Below, in pieces: positions 16,574 through 25,651 of a DNA stretch of 47,440 nt. The position numbers were made by a program, and so were the translations under genes. The notes under the pieces were generated by a model that was not told the origin of the DNA, did no database searches, and saw only the letters and a program-made list of their open reading frames with translations. Source of the DNA: JAVBMP01 sp031552195 (GTDB lineage Bacteria > Desulfobacterota > Desulfovibrionia > Desulfovibrionales > Desulfovibrionaceae); contig JAVBMT010000014.1 in NCBI GenBank assembly GCA_031552195.1, positions 1 through 47,440 on the forward strand, written 5' to 3'. Position 1 is the stretch's first letter, and each line of letters begins with the position of its first letter.

Positions 16574-17095
16574 TTATACTGAACCCCACATATGCCCGGC
16601 GGAAATCCAGACCATGGTCACGCCGATGCCGAGTTTTACCACGAAACCTCCGAAACGCCCTAGGGCGGCGCCCCAGGCGGCCTTGGCCGCGGGGCCGCCT
16701 GCCTTGCCGCAGAGTTTTTCCACAATGAAGCAGCCGCAGAAGGCTCCGGCCAGGGCGCCGGGCAGCGCCCCGAACCCCAAAAGGAAGGCCGCGCCGAAAA
16801 TGGCCCCCGCAAAGGCCCCTGCCATTCCGCCCAAGCTTCCCTTGCCGCTGCCCCCGTATTTTTTCGCGCCGTAATTCCCCAGGAAAAATTCCACAATCTC
16901 CCCTGCCAGCGCCAGGCCGCCCATGATAAGAAAAAGTTTCCAGCCGAAAACCGGGCCGCCGCCGGGGGCGGAAAAGAAAAGTTCCCACAGCCCGGCCAGG
17001 GCGAGCACGACCCAGTTTCCGGGCAGCCCGAACATAAGAAGCATAAGGGAGATGACCATAAGTGTTATGGCGGTCACGGCCAGGGCGTAAGTCAT
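16574..17095 (-). CDS. DUF456 membrane protein
   Basis: A 173-aa protein of the DUF456 family: small inner-membrane proteins with Gly-rich transmembrane helices. The first helix pair is visible around MVISLMLLMFGLPGNWVVLAL, followed by GWKLFLIMGGLALAGEIVEF, a Lys/Gly-rich loop (GAKKYGGSGKGSLGG) and several small-residue-rich helices with three Cys. The family has no known biochemical function. It is a single gene; the aminotransferase gene upstream on the same strand ends at 17203, a 107-nt gap. Confidence 0.8.
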   Translation of the reverse strand: MTYALAVTAITLMVISLMLLMFGLPGNWVVLALAGLWELFFSAPGGGPVFGWKLFLIMGGLALAGEIVEFFLGNYGAKKYGGSGKGSLGGMAGAFAGAIFGAAFLLGFGALPGALAGAFCGCFIVEKLCGKAGGPAAKAAWGAALGRFGGFVVKLGIGVTMVWISAGHMWGSV

Positions 17096-17202
17096 GTCGG
17101 CCTCGCGTCGTCGCGGCCCTGCTCAGCGCAGGGGTAGTTCCTGAACGGAGCAGGGGTTGAGTGCCGGTTATAACAAATCCGGCATGTTCAATACGGATTG
17201 AT

Positions 17203-18309
17203 TCAAATTTCCTTCAGGCTGGCGGCGATTATTTCCACGGCTCCGGAGATAAGTTTCATGTCGGCCTGCCGCCCCATGTGCCCCAGGCGGAAAACTTTTC
17301 CCTCCATCGGGCCAAGGCTTCCCCCGACGGTCAGCCCGTTTTTCTTCAGCAAGTCGCGCCATTCGGTCCAGCTTGTTCCGCGCGGAACCTTCACAGCGCT
17401 GACCGTGGGCGAATGAATGGCCCCGTCTTGGGGGAAAAGTTCCAAGCCAAGCCGCAGCAAGCTTTCGCGGCAAAAAGCCGCCGTTTCGGCGTGGCGCTTG
17501 AAGCAGTTTTCCAGCCCCTCGGCCAGAATAAGCCCGGCGCTTTCGTTAAGCGCCGCCGTTCCCTGGCGGTAAGGGGTGTAGGGAAAGGGCATTTCGCCCG
17601 CAAAAGCCCGGAAAGGCAGAAGGGCGTCATAGCCCTGGTAGGCGGTTTTGGCGGCTTCGTCCCAGGCTTCCGGGCTGACCAGCAGAAAAGCCAGGTTGGG
17701 CGGGCATGAGAAGCATTTCTGCGTGCCGCCCAGAAGCAGATCGATGTTCCATTCGTCCGCCAGCACTTCAGCGCCGCCCAGACTGGAAACGGCGTCGACG
17801 TAAAACAGGGGGACGCCCAGGCGTTTTTTTATCCCGCCCAGTTCTTTAAGCGGGTTAAGGGTGCCGGACGGGGTTTCGCAGTGCACGGCGGTAATCATTT
17901 TCGGGCGGAAGCGCTTAACCGCCTCTTCAACCCGTTCAAGGGCGTTGCCGCAATTCAGGGTGCTGTCCGGCGGCAGGGAAAGAACTTCCGCCCGGCAGCC
18001 GAAGCTTGCGGCCATTTCACCTATGCCGTCGCCGAAAACGCCGGTTCCCACCGCAAGCACCTTGTCGCCGGGGGAAAGGCAGCTTTTAAGCCCGGCCCAG
18101 AGGGCGAGCATTCCTTCGCCGCTCATGATTACGGCGTCGCACCTTTCCGTTCCGGCGACGCGTTTGAGACGGGCGGCCGTTTCAAGGTAAAGAGGCAGGT
18201 GGTCATATTCCTGCCGCCCGGCGTCGTAGTCGTGGTTCATGGCGGCGAGGGCTTCGGGCAACACGGAAACAGGGCCGGGGATCAGGGAAATTTCGGGCTT
18301 TGCGGACAT
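17203..18309 (-). CDS. Class V PLP-dependent aminotransferase (alanine-glyoxylate/serine-pyruvate type)
   Basis: A 368-aa fold-type I aminotransferase. The start IPGPVSVLPEAL matches the PGP(T/V)xV entry of this group. VHCETPSGTLNP binds substrate and cofactor, FYVDAVSSLGG holds the PLP-ring Asp, and LLGGTQKCFSCPPNLAFL holds the Schiff-base Lys. Likely reactions are alanine-glyoxylate or serine-pyruvate transamination; related family members act on other amino compounds, so the substrate stays open. It follows the LplT-PlsC gene by only 3 nt and is almost surely cotranscribed, although no metabolic link between the two is obvious. Confidence 0.88.
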   Translation of the reverse strand: MSAKPEISLIPGPVSVLPEALAAMNHDYDAGRQEYDHLPLYLETAARLKRVAGTERCDAVIMSGEGMLALWAGLKSCLSPGDKVLAVGTGVFGDGIGEMAASFGCRAEVLSLPPDSTLNCGNALERVEEAVKRFRPKMITAVHCETPSGTLNPLKELGGIKKRLGVPLFYVDAVSSLGGAEVLADEWNIDLLLGGTQKCFSCPPNLAFLLVSPEAWDEAAKTAYQGYDALLPFRAFAGEMPFPYTPYRQGTAALNESAGLILAEGLENCFKRHAETAAFCRESLLRLGLELFPQDGAIHSPTVSAVKVPRGTSWTEWRDLLKKNGLTVGGSLGPMEGKVFRLGHMGRQADMKLISGAVEIIAASLKEI

Positions 18310-18312
18310 TTC

Positions 18313-20499
18313 TCACTCTATTGTTTGAGTTTGGTTATGGACGGGCTGCGGATGCTCCGCAGGCTTTTCCGGCAAGGGGTCCGGCAAGACGCGTATTTTG
18401 CGGCCTTGCCAGAAAAAACGGCTTACCGCGGTAGCGGGCGGCGCGTCTTCGTTGAAAAAATCCTGCATATAGGCGTTAAGGGCCTTGCGGTCGCATTTTT
18501 CTCCGGGCCGGGGGCGCGGCAGGTCTTGCGGTTCTAAAAAATCTATACTTACCGCGCGGCGCGGGGCGAAAAAAATGCCGTTGAGCAGCAAGGTAAGCGC
18601 CGCGTTTCCCAGGGCCTTCCGAAGGCTGGGGTTGGCGCCGGTAGCCACGCAGCTGAAAGAACTGCCCCAGAGGCCGCGCGTGCGCGCCAGCACGACGCGC
18701 GCTTCAGGCAGGGCTTCAAGAATGCGCGCAACGCCGGAATTGCCGCAAAGTTTTTCCAGGCGGCCGCGGTAAAGGGTTCCGGAAGGATAGAGCATCACGC
18801 AGCGGCCGGAGCGCAGGCTGCCAGCCACCTCGTCCAGGCCCTTAAGCACGCCCTGCATGCTTTTTCCGCCGTCTTTGCGCAAGTCCGGTATGGTGATCGT
18901 GTCAGTCAGCTTTTTGGCAAGGCGCGGCAGGCCGCGCTTGACCTGCGCGCTGTCGGCCATCGGGCGCGGCTTCAGGCCGGACAGGGTTATGTAAACGATG
19001 ACCGGGTCGACATAGGCGGGGTGGTTGGGCAAAAACAGTATGGGCTTTTCAGCGCTGGCCGGCGCTATTTTTTCCAGCCCGTTGACGGTAATTTTATAGC
19101 GCAGGGCCAGAACGGGCCAGAGCAGGGAACGCGCCGGGCCAAGGCAGCAATCCGCCAGAGAGGCCGGGGCGAGCCTTGCTATTTTGAAAGTCTGAAGCAC
19201 GGCGAAAGCGGCGGTGAGCAGGGCGGCCAAAACAAGCATCCAGGCTGGCGAAAGGCTGAAGAGGCTTTTTCCGTCGCTGAGCAGGGCGTAAATAACTCCG
19301 GCCAGCAAAATGCCGCAGAAACTCATGAAATTAGACAGCCCGATGATTTTGCCTTTTTCGTCCGCCGCCGGGTAGATCTGATTGCAGCTCACCTGCGGAA
19401 TGAGGAACATTCCGGCGGCCCACCCGGTTATCACATACCAGCCCATAAGCCAGGGCAGAACCAGCGGCCGGGGCAAAAGCGGGGCGAGGGCGGAGAACAT
19501 GAAACCGGCGCTCATGGCCAGGCAGGTGGGCAAGGTCAGGCTTTTCCATGCGTCCGCGTTTTTTTTAGCGGCGCTGACGGAACCGAGGCACACCCCGACC
19601 ATGAGCATGGTTACGGGCACGCTGGTCATGGTGTCTGAAAAACCGAGCCGTATTTTACTGAAAGCGTTTATGCAGAGCAGCCCGAACGAGGAAATGAAAT
19701 AAAAAAAGGCTTCCCCCCAGAGAGTGCGGGCCAGCAGGGGTCTTTCGCGCAAAAGTTTCATTTGGCGCAAGGAGTCGACAGGACCGAAAAGAGGGAAAGG
19801 CGCGGCGCTGCGGCTTCCGGCCGGGCAGGCGGGCGGGCGGCGGCGTATGGCGAAGGCTGAAACCAGCCCGGCCAGCGAGGCGAAAACGGCTGTTCCGCCG
19901 GCAAGGGCGCGCCCGAAAGGGCTTAGGCCCTGCTCCGGCAGGGATGAAACCGGAGCGGCCAGAAAACCCGGAGGGCCGAAGTCCAGAACGATGCCAGACA
20001 GGGCTATGCCCGCCAGCATCATGCAGGTGGTGGTCAGCTTGACGGCGGCGTTGGCTCCGGGCACGTCCTCCGCCGGAAGCAGTTCCGGTATGGAACCGTT
20101 TATGGCCGGGCTGAACAGGGTGGACTGGGCGGACATCAGGAACACGACCGCCAGCAGGCCGGGCCAGTTCAGGGCGGCCAGGGCCCACAGGGCCAGCAGC
20201 ATGGCGGCCAGCTCTATGACTTTCGAAATTATGATGATGAAGCGTTTGGTCATGCGGTCGGCCAGCCAGCCGGCCCAGGCGGAAAACAGCACGAAAGGCA
20301 GCGAGAAAAGTATTGTTCCCCAGCCCTGAAGATGGGGCATGGCGGCGCTGAGGGCCAGCAGCATGACCGCCTGTTTGAAAAAGTTGTCGTTGAACACCCC
20401 GAGCGAATAGGGCACGGCCATGCTGATGATGTCGCGCCTTGGAGAATGCTTGTCCTGTGTGTTTTTCGGCCGGCTTCCGTCCGAAAGAGGCGTGGTCAT
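18313..20499 (-). CDS. Fused LplT-like MFS transporter and PlsC-type acyltransferase
   Basis: A 728-aa inner-membrane protein. Residues about 25-435 are a 12-helix MFS transporter of the lysophospholipid-flippase (LplT) type (GVFNDNFFKQAVMLLALSA). Residues about 480-700 are a glycerolipid acyltransferase with the H-x4-D motif in FLPNHPAYVDPVIVY and a YPSGT block in place of the usual FPEGT. The expected role is bringing lysophospholipids inward and re-acylating them. The longer Aas-type fusions add an acyl-ACP synthetase domain, which is absent here. The order and the close link to the downstream aminotransferase gene indicate an operon start at 20499; the gap up to priA is 267 nt. Confidence 0.87.
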   Translation of the reverse strand: MTTPLSDGSRPKNTQDKHSPRRDIISMAVPYSLGVFNDNFFKQAVMLLALSAAMPHLQGWGTILFSLPFVLFSAWAGWLADRMTKRFIIIISKVIELAAMLLALWALAALNWPGLLAVVFLMSAQSTLFSPAINGSIPELLPAEDVPGANAAVKLTTTCMMLAGIALSGIVLDFGPPGFLAAPVSSLPEQGLSPFGRALAGGTAVFASLAGLVSAFAIRRRPPACPAGSRSAAPFPLFGPVDSLRQMKLLRERPLLARTLWGEAFFYFISSFGLLCINAFSKIRLGFSDTMTSVPVTMLMVGVCLGSVSAAKKNADAWKSLTLPTCLAMSAGFMFSALAPLLPRPLVLPWLMGWYVITGWAAGMFLIPQVSCNQIYPAADEKGKIIGLSNFMSFCGILLAGVIYALLSDGKSLFSLSPAWMLVLAALLTAAFAVLQTFKIARLAPASLADCCLGPARSLLWPVLALRYKITVNGLEKIAPASAEKPILFLPNHPAYVDPVIVYITLSGLKPRPMADSAQVKRGLPRLAKKLTDTITIPDLRKDGGKSMQGVLKGLDEVAGSLRSGRCVMLYPSGTLYRGRLEKLCGNSGVARILEALPEARVVLARTRGLWGSSFSCVATGANPSLRKALGNAALTLLLNGIFFAPRRAVSIDFLEPQDLPRPRPGEKCDRKALNAYMQDFFNEDAPPATAVSRFFWQGRKIRVLPDPLPEKPAEHPQPVHNQTQTIE

Positions 20500-20734
20500 G
20501 TTTTCCGCCGGGTTTACTGTTGCGTGTGGTTACGTAGTTTCAGGGCCGATCGTTCCAAGGCCTGTGAAAATTCCGGCAAATTGGCAGCGGGCATTAGCTA
20601 AGGCCTTTTAGTTTTGAAACGTTGGCGGCAGGCCTTTTTTCGCGCAATTTTATGCCGAGTGGACAAAAAGCATTCTGTTTCCCTGCATACGCAAAGGCGG
20701 TTTCCGTCTTTGCCAGGGGCGCGCCTGACCCGGC

Positions 20735-20768
20735 GGGGCAAATAACTTTTTCAAAGTTAATCCGCTCT
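20735..20768. repeat. Palindromic element, copy 2, at the priA stop codon
   Basis: GGGGC...GCTCT outer arms enclose AACTTT/AAAGTT around a TTC loop. The right end overlaps the priA stop (20767-20769). It resembles copies at 8592, 26916 and 35111. Confidence 0.65.
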
Positions 20769-23196
20769 AAAGCATATTAACCGGGTCAAGGTCAAGCGCG
20801 GCCCGGAAACGCCCGCCGCCCTGGCCGGGAATACGCGCCAGCCCGGCGGCGTAAGTCTGCCGGATATTCCGCCAGTTCTGGCCTTTGAGCAGGCATTGAA
20901 AGCGCCGCTGTCCCTTGAGCATGGGCAGCGGGGCGGGGGCCGGGCCGAGCACCCTTACGCCCAGCTCGCGCCCGGTTTCCTGCATGGCCGCCCCGGCCCT
21001 GGCCATGATTTCCTGCCCGTCGGCCTGGTCCAGCGGAAAGGCGAAACGGGCCAGCGCCAGGTTTACGAACGGCGGGTAGCCTCTTTTGCGGCGCAAGGCT
21101 ATTTCCTGCTCGTAAAAACCTTCATAGTCGCAGTTCAGCACATATTGCCAGCAGTAATGGGCCGGGTCGCGGGTCTGTATCAGCACGCGCCCGGCGTCCA
21201 GACCGCGCCCGGCCCGCCCAGAAGCCTGCACCAGAAGCTGGAAGGTACGTTCGGCGGCGCGGTAGTCCGGCAAGTTCAGGCCAAGATCGCCGTCGGCCAC
21301 AACGGCCAGGGTGACGCGGGGAAAATGGTGCCCCTTGGAAAGCATTTGCGTGCCTACCAGAACCTCGGCCTCGCCCCGCCCGAAGGCCGCCAGGATTTCC
21401 TCCATGCGCCCGGGGCGGCGGGTGCTGTCGCGGTCGAGGCGCAGTATGCGGCAGGAAGGGGGCAGAATTTCCGAAAGGCCTTCTTCAAGTTTTTCCGTAC
21501 CCTGCCCCATCGGCAGATAGCGCATGTTCCGGCAGCATTGGCAAGGCGTCGGAAAGTTCACGCTGTGGCCGCAATAATGGCAAACCATGCGTTCGCGGCC
21601 CTTGTGGTAGGTCAGGGCTATGTCGCAGTGCGGGCATTTCGGCACCGTGCCGCAGGCCAGGCAGTACATCAGCGGCGCGTAGCCCCGGCGGTTCAGCAAT
21701 ATCATGGCCTGATCGCCGCGCTCTACCGTTTCTTTCAGGGCGTTCAGGCTTTCTTCCGCCAGCAGTTCGCGCGCGGCGGCGTTACGTTGAAGGTTCACCA
21801 GCTTTACTTCCGGAAGCCTGCCTCCGCCCACCCGCGTGCTCAGGCGGTGCATGGCGATATTGCCCTGGCGGGCGGCGTAAAAGCTTTTGAGGTCGGGCGT
21901 GGCCGACCCCAGAACGAGAGGGGCGCCGTTGCGCGAAGCCCGGTACCAGGCCAGGTCTTTGGCCTGGTAGTGCAGGCCTTCGTCCTGCTTGAAAGACCCG
22001 TCGTGCTCCTCATCCAGGATAATCGCGCCGATGTTCCGCAGGGGCAGAAAAAGCGCGGAGCGGGTGCCCACGACAAGGGAGGCTTCTTCCGGGTTTTTAT
22101 GCGCCAGCTCGCAAAAACAGGCTTCGCGCGCCGCCGGGGGCTGGTAACCGTGCGACAGGTAAACCGGAAAGCGGGGGAAGCGTTTCTGCGCGTCGGAACG
22201 CAGCTTCAGGGCCAGAGCCACTTCCGGGGCCAGCAGCAGCACGGAGCGGCCCCGGCGCAGAACCTCGGCCGCGAATTCCAGATAAACAGCCGTTTTCCCG
22301 CTGCCGGTAAGGCCATATAAAAGATGGGTTTCCGTGTTGCCGCTTCCGGCGGTGTTTTCCATGGAAGCGGCAAGGGCGTCCAGCGCGGCCTGCTGCTCGG
22401 AGGTGAAGGTGTAAGGGGCGGGGGACGAGAGAGGGCAGGGGGCGTTTTCCGGGTCGCTCCGGTCTTTTTCCATTGCTTCCCGCCCCGGCAGGGCCTCGGC
22501 GATAAAAAAACCGGCGGGCTGGATTTTCACCAGTCCGCGTTCGGCCAGCAGGTCAAGGGTCTGGCTTGCTCCGTCACCCAGGTTTTTGACCAGGCGCTTG
22601 CGGTTGACGGCTCCGTTTTCCAGCAGAAAATCAAGAAGTTCCATCTGCTTGCGGGCCGAGGGCTTGACCGCCCAGGGCGGGTCCGAGGCAAGGAGGCAAA
22701 GGTCGTTTTCCGCCTTCGCGCGCCCTTTGACAAAAACAGCCAGTCCGTTTTCCAGCAACTCGGCCAGGCGTTTTTTTTCTTCTTCCGGCAAGGCGGCCAG
22801 TTCGCGCAGGCTTATTTCTTCCGGTTTGCCCCGGCCGAAAAAACGCCAGCGGGCCTGGGCGGTTCTTAGCCCGGCCGGGAGCAGGCCGCCCAGGATGCGG
22901 CCGGGCGTTTCCGCCTGGCGCAGGGCCAGCTGGGCCACGAAATCAAGATATTCGCCCGGCAGTATGGGGGCGTTTTCCAAAGGCCAGGCCGCTTCTTTCA
23001 GGGTGAAGCCTTTTTCCGCGCCGCCGTCTTCAGCCTCAAAACCCTGAAAAACAGCGGCGCGCAGACCCTTGCCCAAAGGAACGGCGCAACGCAGCCCAGG
23101 CTTCCAGAACCGTTCCGTGAAGCAGCCCGGCAGGGCGTAGCTCAAAGTCGCGTAAGGCGGGCTTAAAAGGGCGAATTTTCCAATCAGCGCGGGCAT
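20767..23196 (-). CDS. priA: Primosomal protein N' (PriA) helicase
   Basis: An 809-aa superfamily-2 3'-5' DNA helicase that reloads the replisome at stalled forks. Visible are an N-terminal DNA-binding region, Walker A GLTGSGKT in the middle third, the DEEH box (LDEEHDGSFKQDE), motif III LGSATPDLKSF, zinc-binding Cys pairs (CLACG, CPHCD, CHYCG, CQCC) and motif V/VI with VQASGRAGRG. It is somewhat longer than the roughly 730-aa E. coli protein. ATG 23196 is preferred over TTG 23205, with GGAAAAC just before it. It is transcribed divergently from the CM/EPSPS-like gene, and its stop codon lies inside a palindromic element. Confidence 0.95.
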   Translation of the reverse strand: MPALIGKFALLSPPYATLSYALPGCFTERFWKPGLRCAVPLGKGLRAAVFQGFEAEDGGAEKGFTLKEAAWPLENAPILPGEYLDFVAQLALRQAETPGRILGGLLPAGLRTAQARWRFFGRGKPEEISLRELAALPEEEKKRLAELLENGLAVFVKGRAKAENDLCLLASDPPWAVKPSARKQMELLDFLLENGAVNRKRLVKNLGDGASQTLDLLAERGLVKIQPAGFFIAEALPGREAMEKDRSDPENAPCPLSSPAPYTFTSEQQAALDALAASMENTAGSGNTETHLLYGLTGSGKTAVYLEFAAEVLRRGRSVLLLAPEVALALKLRSDAQKRFPRFPVYLSHGYQPPAAREACFCELAHKNPEEASLVVGTRSALFLPLRNIGAIILDEEHDGSFKQDEGLHYQAKDLAWYRASRNGAPLVLGSATPDLKSFYAARQGNIAMHRLSTRVGGGRLPEVKLVNLQRNAAARELLAEESLNALKETVERGDQAMILLNRRGYAPLMYCLACGTVPKCPHCDIALTYHKGRERMVCHYCGHSVNFPTPCQCCRNMRYLPMGQGTEKLEEGLSEILPPSCRILRLDRDSTRRPGRMEEILAAFGRGEAEVLVGTQMLSKGHHFPRVTLAVVADGDLGLNLPDYRAAERTFQLLVQASGRAGRGLDAGRVLIQTRDPAHYCWQYVLNCDYEGFYEQEIALRRKRGYPPFVNLALARFAFPLDQADGQEIMARAGAAMQETGRELGVRVLGPAPAPLPMLKGQRRFQCLLKGQNWRNIRQTYAAGLARIPGQGGGRFRAALDLDPVNML

Positions 23197-23414
23197 GTTT
23201 TCCAAAAACGCCGGTCAGGCGGCTGGGGGTTGGGCAGAAGGCAAGATACTCCATGTCCGCCCGCCCGTCCAGAAGGCAAGAGGTAAAATTTACGGCGGCC
23301 CGGCTTCACGCGGCAAGGCTGCTGTTGACGAAAAGCGGAACTCGCAGTAATGTTTGCCCGCGCTGCCCATGCATTTTGCCCGCGCGTAACCACCAGCAAT
23401 CACAAAGAAGTTCC

Positions 23415-25169
23415 ATGCCAAACGAATTTTCATACAAGCCGGAAGGCGGAAATAATCCCAGGCGCCCGGCTTCACCGGGTTCCAAAGACGGGCGTGAAAA
23501 GGGCCGTTTTCCCGGGAAAGGGGACGGCGACGGCCAGCGCGTTTCCCTGACGGACGAAATAATCAAGCTTGACGCCGAACTGGTTCGCCTTATCGCCCGC
23601 CGCAGCAAACTTGTAAACAAAATGCGCGGCGGGAAAAAACACGCGTCCACGCCCAAGTCCATCAAGGCGGAAAAGGAAGTGCGCGCCGCCTGGGAAGAAA
23701 ACAGCACCAAATTCAGCCGCGACCCGCATTTCGTGCGCCAGCTCTTCAATCTTTTGCAGGACGTGGAAATTCAAACCCTGGAGGAAGCCAAGGAACTCAG
23801 CGCCTTCAAGCTGGCCCCGGCCCGCAAGCCGTTGGCCCTTGAGCTGCCCGGCCCGGCTTCCGGCGTCGCCGTGCGGCTTTGGGCGCTGCTTGGCGCAGTC
23901 GCCGGGGTTGACCTCACCCTGACCCCCGTTCTGCGCAACGACGTCGCGGCTGATTTCGTCAAAGCCCTGAACCAGCTCGGCGGGAAACTTTCCTGGCCCA
24001 GCCCCGACATTTTGAGGAACGCGGGTGGAGAGCCCCTGTCTTTCGCGGAAAAAACCGTATATGCGGGCGAGGATTTTTTGAGCTTCTGCCTGCTGGCCTT
24101 CACCGCCCTGAATCAGCCGGGGAGGGTGCGCTTCACCGGCGGCAGCGGCCTGAAGTCAGCCGACATGAGCGCCTTGCGCCATTTCATGCCTGATCTGGGC
24201 GCGCGCCTGGCCCACGTTGTTCCCGGGTCGAACGGGCTTCCCGCCACCCTGGAATGTTCCGGCGTTCTGCCGCGCTCGGTGACCGTTCCGGCCACCCTGC
24301 CGCTGGAAGCCTTTGTGGCCCTGCTGCTTGCGGCCCGCATCTGGAACGTTGATTTTACCGTCAATTACGGCGACCTTCCGGCTGAAACGGCCAGCACGGG
24401 GCTGGCTCTCGTTTCCACCATCTGCCGCGAAGCCGGGGCGGAATTTGCCATTTCCGGCGGCAGCGTGCATTTTACGGGCGGAGACCTCAAGGCGGAATCC
24501 ATTCCGGCCCAGCCGGGCCTGATCATGGACAGCGCCCTGGCCGCCACCCTGCTGGCCCTGCCCTTCTTCACCGGCGGGCAGGTCGAGCTTTCCGGCGTCT
24601 GGCCGGATTTTATGCCGGATTCCGCCGTGGCCTTCGGCATGTTGATGCAGTTCGGGCTTGAGGTGAAGTCTCACGCCGGCGGCATACGCTCTTCCCAGCC
24701 CCGAAGCTCGGCCTTCATAGATATAACGCATGACGCGGAGCGCTTGCCGCCCCGGCTGCTTCCGCTTTTTATGGCCCTGGCCGCGGCTTCGGCCAAAAAA
24801 TCGGCCACCGGCGTTCCCTTTCCCCGGCTGCCGGAAGAGGCCGACCCGGATATGGCGCAAGATTTTTTCAGCCAGCTCGGCCTTGCGGAGCAGGACGGAC
24901 GCCTGGTAAGCGTTCAGGGCCTGGAAAAAGAGGCTTCCGCCGCCAGGCCCTACGGCTGGACAAGCCCCGGCCCGCTCTGGACCCTGGCCTTTTCGCTCTG
25001 CGCTTTTCTCAAGCCCAACCTCAAGCTTTCCAACCCCGGCAGCGCGACTGAAGTCATGCCCGGATACTGGGGTTTTTACAACTCATTGCCTAATCCTGAA
25101 AAGGAAAAGCCGGTGAAGGAGGCTGAACATGGCAAACCTGTCAGGCGGCGCATCATCGCCGGAGACTGA
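23415..25169 (+). CDS. Chorismate-mutase-like / EPSP-synthase-like fusion protein, probably not a working EPSP synthase
   Basis: A 584-aa protein. Residues 1-43 are basic and disordered. Residues 44-125 resemble an AroQ-type chorismate mutase (LTDEIIKLDAELVRLIARRS, later DPHFVRQLFNLLQDVEIQ). Residues about 138-575 resemble the two-lobed EPSP synthase fold. The key EPSP-synthase motifs are broken: PGSKS reads PGPAS (145-149), losing the Lys, and the SLRxRPM loop reads SGLKSADM (244-251). So shikimate-pathway catalysis by the second half is doubtful. The start at 23415 has a weak AAGAAG site. The gene overlaps the next small gene by 41 nt. No other aromatic-biosynthesis gene is in the window. 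Confidence 0.75.
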   Translation: MPNEFSYKPEGGNNPRRPASPGSKDGREKGRFPGKGDGDGQRVSLTDEIIKLDAELVRLIARRSKLVNKMRGGKKHASTPKSIKAEKEVRAAWEENSTKFSRDPHFVRQLFNLLQDVEIQTLEEAKELSAFKLAPARKPLALELPGPASGVAVRLWALLGAVAGVDLTLTPVLRNDVAADFVKALNQLGGKLSWPSPDILRNAGGEPLSFAEKTVYAGEDFLSFCLLAFTALNQPGRVRFTGGSGLKSADMSALRHFMPDLGARLAHVVPGSNGLPATLECSGVLPRSVTVPATLPLEAFVALLLAARIWNVDFTVNYGDLPAETASTGLALVSTICREAGAEFAISGGSVHFTGGDLKAESIPAQPGLIMDSALAATLLALPFFTGGQVELSGVWPDFMPDSAVAFGMLMQFGLEVKSHAGGIRSSQPRSSAFIDITHDAERLPPRLLPLFMALAAASAKKSATGVPFPRLPEEADPDMAQDFFSQLGLAEQDGRLVSVQGLEKEASAARPYGWTSPGPLWTLAFSLCAFLKPNLKLSNPGSATEVMPGYWGFYNSLPNPEKEKPVKEAEHGKPVRRRIIAGD

Positions 25170-25557
25170 GGCGGAGCATTCCTGCTCCTGCGGCTGCGAC
25201 CACTCGCAAAACCATCTTTACCCTAAAGAGACGCCCGAAGAGGCGGCCCGGCGCATTCTGAACGAACCCGGCCCGTTGCAGGGCATCTGTTCCTGCGACG
25301 TGAAGGCGGCGGTGCCGGAAGTGTGGCCGGAAGACCTTGAGGGCTTGAAAGATGTTCTGAAGGCGGCCGAGGCGAAAATAAACGACTGCCAGCGGCATAT
25401 CAAAGCCCTGACCAGAGGCGAGAACCCGGCAGACGGCACCTATTACGCACAGCAGATCCACGTTGCGAAACAGCTGAAAATGATGGCCAAATATCAGCGC
25501 GATTTGTGCGCGGCCCGGATAAGGCGTTTGGAAAACGCGGCCCGCGGCGTTTTTTAG
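25129..25557 (+). CDS. Small Cys-rich hypothetical protein
   Basis: A 142-aa cytoplasmic protein I do not recognise. Residues 19-25 read CSCGCDH, a possible metal site, and ICSCDV follows near residue 53. The C-terminal half (about 70-140) is charged and helical, possibly a coiled-coil. The start is strong: AAGGAGG lies 7 nt before the ATG, inside the 3' end of the CM/EPSPS-like gene (41-nt overlap), so the two are translationally linked. Proximity suggests a shared role, but nothing in the sequence names it. Confidence 0.75.
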   Translation: MANLSGGASSPETEAEHSCSCGCDHSQNHLYPKETPEEAARRILNEPGPLQGICSCDVKAAVPEVWPEDLEGLKDVLKAAEAKINDCQRHIKALTRGENPADGTYYAQQIHVAKQLKMMAKYQRDLCAARIRRLENAARGVF

Positions 25558-25651
25558 GGCGCTCCAGCTCAATATGGAAAAACAAAATCGGCTTGCTTTT
25601 GGAGTCAGGGGCCTTTGACCTTTAATGCTTTAACCATAACAAGGTGTTGCA

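Noticed and set aside
20896..22320. Plus-strand frame of 474 codons opposite priA
   Set aside because: Composition typical of an antisense frame; priA motifs are intact on the other strand.
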